Assembly: GCA_021014325.1 (NCBI GenBank)
Contig: CM037460.1
Coordinates: forward strand, 19,373,044-19,437,043
Direction: 5' to 3'
DNA: 64,000 bases
Source of the DNA: Plazaster borealis
Lineage: Eukaryota; Echinodermata; Asteroidea; Forcipulatida; Labidiasteridae
The notes beneath the pieces were generated by a model that worked only from the letters and a program-made list of their open reading frames with translations, was not told the origin of the DNA and made no database searches. The position numbers were made by a program, and so were the translations under genes. Below are positions 36,641 to 64,000 of the stretch, piece after piece. Numbering within the stretch: position 1 is the first letter of the stretch; every line of letters starts with the position of its first letter.

Positions 36641-36997
36641 CAGGGCTCGATTTTTGGGGAGAAATGCACTAGACTGCAGGGCTTATAGCTCAAAAAGTTT
36701 ACAGGACCTTAATGTTTTTATGAATTAAAATTATTTAAAAAAACCTGTAAGATACAGTTTAACATTTGAACTGTTTTAATGTGAACAACAGCACTAAGAG
36801 AAGATTGATCTCATTTGTAATATGGGTGAGTTCTCTTCAATAATAATTACAATTTGAAAGATTTTTTTTCTTCAGACAGAAAGTCAACATTTGAACAAAA
36901 TCACAAGACAGCCGGACCTGTCCAGTCAGGAGATTACTGGCCCGATGCCCAAATCACTGGCCTCGGTCCTGCGGTCCAGTGTAAATTTCGAGCCCTG
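36641..36997 (+). mobile_element. Family F element, copy 2, exact 5-bp TSD
   Basis: Starts CAGGGCTCGATTTTTGGGG and ends GTAAATTTCGAGCCCTG. Perfect flanking TACAC at 36636-36640 and 36998-37002. Confidence 0.9.
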
Positions 36998-38117
36998 TAC
37001 ACCCAAAATTATTCAATCGAGCACATCTCTCAGCTCGTTCAAAATGGCTCTCAAAACTCACAACTACAATTCAGCCTACATTACTAGAACATCATTTCTA
37101 CTGCTTGTCAGACTATACATAAACATGTAAGCAATTGGTTTTTGTTAATTTCTTTTCGTTTGGTAGCGCCATGAGCGCCTTTTATCAGGTGGATGTGTGC
37201 GCTTTATAAGTATTCATAATTATTATTTTTCACAATGTCATCAGTATTTTCTCCGTGATCCAATTCAAACTCTTACACATCCCAAGATCTTTAAGTCATA
37301 TTGTGTGCTGGGTTTTACGCCAGTATCTCCAAAGCACCGATTAGCGAAGAATCCATCTAGCTCCACCCCTAAAGATGTTGAACATTTTCACAACCACGAA
37401 TGCGCACCCAAACAATCCTACGCACTCAAATCCAATAATACACGTTGCGCATGTAAGCAAGCTGCCACCATTCGAATTACATAATGCAGAGTGTGCATTT
37501 TGTGTGCGAGCAACATGCACTGTTTTAATAATTGACAGGGGTGGGGGTGACGCAATGCTGTTGCTGCTAGGCAGTTGCTGTTATGGGTGGGGCTTAACCC
37601 TTAGACCTAGAGTCCCGATTCCTCCTGCATCCACTTGCCCAAGTGGAGGATTTGGGTTGGCAGACCCATATAACCATTGCTTATCACGGGGTCAGGCATT
37701 CCAATCATATCAAAGTCCAAACAACTTGGTGTGGAAGGGCATAGGAGAAGAGTAAATGGAAGGATTTAGACCGCACTTTAGCCAAAACTGCCCGGATCTG
37801 AAAGGGCTAATGGTGGCCTCTATATGCACAAACAAAACCATTCTTCAACAGACCCAGATTTATCCCCATGCATTTTTAAAAAAAATTTTCACAAAAAACA
37901 TCAGGAGAAAACCACATAGAATGCTCCAAATTGCACAGCAGGGCTTTTAAAACCAAAATAAACACAGAGTCAAAAAAAAGTCAGAAGACCTCCTTTCAAT
38001 TCAGCGTGCTTCGGCCAAACTTCCAAACTTTGGGTCCAGAATGCCCCCCAGTTTGGTAAAAAACCTGGGGAGAACCTGGGATGTTGGAACTATAAACTAC
38101 TTGAAACTGAGACTTAC
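36998..38117. other. No recognised gene; part of an AGGGTTCTCCCC-type repeat
   Basis: 37820-38095 parallels 51506-51810: GGAGAAAACCACATAGAATG, TTCAATTCAGCGTGCTTCGG, AATGCCCCCCAGTTTGG, CTGGGGAGAACCTGGG. The preceding part shows nothing recognised. Confidence 0.6.
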
Positions 38118-62655
<24,538 letters not shown>

Positions 62656-62849
62656 CTGTATAAAAAAACATCAAAGAAACGTAGGGTTAAAAGCAATGAA
62701 GACATTTCGCCAAACTGCACGCAAAAATTGTAGACTGTCAAATACAACTTTCTTTCAACAATTACGTGTACTGCAACTATACTTGTGGTTTACAACTTGA
62801 TATTTACTACACTTGTAAGAATCTTTTTTAAATTAATTTTAGATCGAAC

Positions 62850-62986
62850 AAAACAAATAAAAGTTGACTAGAGCGGGATTTGAACCTGCGACCTCCGGAT
62901 TAACGTGCCGGTCACTCTACCAACTGAGCTACATTATCTAGCCCTAATGGTGGGCCTAATGTTTCCCTCGTGGTTTCTTACTTCCT
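62850..62986 (-). mobile_element. tRNA-containing repeat, copy G
   Basis: tRNA-like domain 62866-62944 on the minus strand, with a 4-base insertion near its 5' end (CTACATTATCTAGCCC in plus orientation); T arm GGTTCAAATCCCGC. Right terminal motif is shortened (TTTCCCTCGTGGTTTCTTAC). Confidence 0.8.
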
Positions 62987-63067
62987 TAATTTTGTTTACA
63001 AGTGAAAGAAATGCAGCTTATACATGTATCAACAAGTAACAAGTTCTGTACATTTACGACTACAGAA

Positions 63068-63451
63068 CAGGGCTTGAATTTGGGGGGAAATCCACAAGAT
63101 CGCAGGACTTGTAGCTCATAATTCTTACAGGACCAGAATTTGTTTCACAAGACCAGCCTCAAAATGAGAAAAGACATGAGAAGACCAGCATCAAAATGAC
63201 AACATCAGCCTGTAAACTTTTTGGGCGTTTTGGTTTTAAGAAAAGAATATTATGGTTATAGTAGACTTTGATACCCAACAAAATTGAAAAAAGAAATTTA
63301 TCAGACTGAAAGTCAACATTAGAACAGCATTAGAAATAAAAAAAGATTGAATTGAAAAACACAAGACAACCGGACTTTGTTGTGAGTTTACTGGCCTGAC
63401 ACTTAAACCACTGGCCTTGGGCCTGTGACCCAGTGTAAATTTCGAGCCCTG
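63068..63451 (+). mobile_element. Family F element, 4/5 TSD
   Basis: CAGGGCTTGAATTTGGGG left; GTAAATTTCGAGCCCTG right; flanks CAGAA and CAGTA. Confidence 0.85.
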
Positions 63452-63490
63452 CAGTATTAATGTAAGTTCACATAGGTTTGCGAGGTTAAG

Positions 63491-63944
63491 CTACAATCCT
63501 GATCATAACTCGGTGGGCACCCCGGCCCCCAGTTAATGCCGACTCTCATTGCGCGGTCTGCACTCCAGCTGGGGTGGTTACTATTATGATTGTTATTATA
63601 CTCATTATTATGATGATTCATTCGGCCAAGATTTCAACGAACATACAACAATACAGGAAATTAATATTTAGTACTTTCCGTTACTAATGATGTAATGGAA
63701 CAGTAACAGAAAGGCAAGAATGACTATTGGAATCAGATGACAAGACAAACCCATTCTAAAATGGCCAGGATTAATCAAAGTGAACCAAACCACTGTGACT
63801 CAAAAGCCTATTAATCCAATCTTAAACTGGGAAAAGAATCCTCATCAAATAAATTTTAAAAGATAACAACATTGAGCGGGGGATGGGGGAGGGTAATGTT
63901 TATTGTCAGGTGGCCCAAGCATTTTGGCCGGGACTGTAGATCTA
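63491..63944. repeat. Dispersed duplicate 2 of 2
   Basis: Partner of 56133-56588. The copy carries ACTATTATGATTGTTATTAT and GATGTAATGGAACAGTAAC, and ends GGCCGGGACTGTAGATCT. Confidence 0.85.
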
Positions 63945-64000
63945 CAGGTACATGTACTGTGATATGATGTATGTACATGATGCTCATTACAGACAATTAA

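Overview
This window looks like a piece of a marine invertebrate deuterostome genome, most likely an echinoderm (sea star or sea cucumber). That is inferred from one intron-rich gene of the animal GMDS type and from dense short inverted-repeat and tRNA-derived elements of kinds I remember from echinoderm sequence; no search was run. There are no operons, phage genes, CRISPR arrays or rRNA.

The only gene I can establish is GMDS (GDP-mannose 4,6-dehydratase) on the minus strand. Eight consecutive internal coding exons lie between 62655 and 38118. All have GT-AG borders and compatible phases, and they match residues 35-329 of the 372-residue human protein without any indel. The first coding exon lies beyond 64000. 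The last one (about 43 residues) was not found by eye below 38118, so 1-38117 is either a very long last intron, or last intron plus downstream sequence.

Region by region: 1-38117 is gene-poor. It holds tRNA-derived SINEs, one LINE 3' fragment with RT-type C-terminal peptides, many MITE-like palindromes and several local tandem duplications, separated by stretches where I recognise nothing. The stretch 38118-62655 is GMDS with repeat-packed introns. These carry a tandem trimer of a tRNA-containing element (about 40840-41620), a 3-kb minisatellite with a 124-bp unit ending 13-20 bp from a splice donor (43190-46250), a cluster of TTAA-flanked elements (52028-55286), a nested palindromic element (57514-58565) and a 39-bp minisatellite (about 60380-61640). 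The stretch 62656-64000 is upstream intron with three more repeats.

The most informative part is the repeat content. Several families show target-site duplications readable by eye: 5 bp for two CAG-ended families, 6 bp for another, TTAA for a large family, and 3 bp for a palindrome nested inside a TTAA element. A SINE and a LINE fragment share a 3' tail. I found no convincing new multi-gene system; the best novel candidates are the tRNA-bearing element with inverted terminal motifs and the short-TSD hAT-like families.
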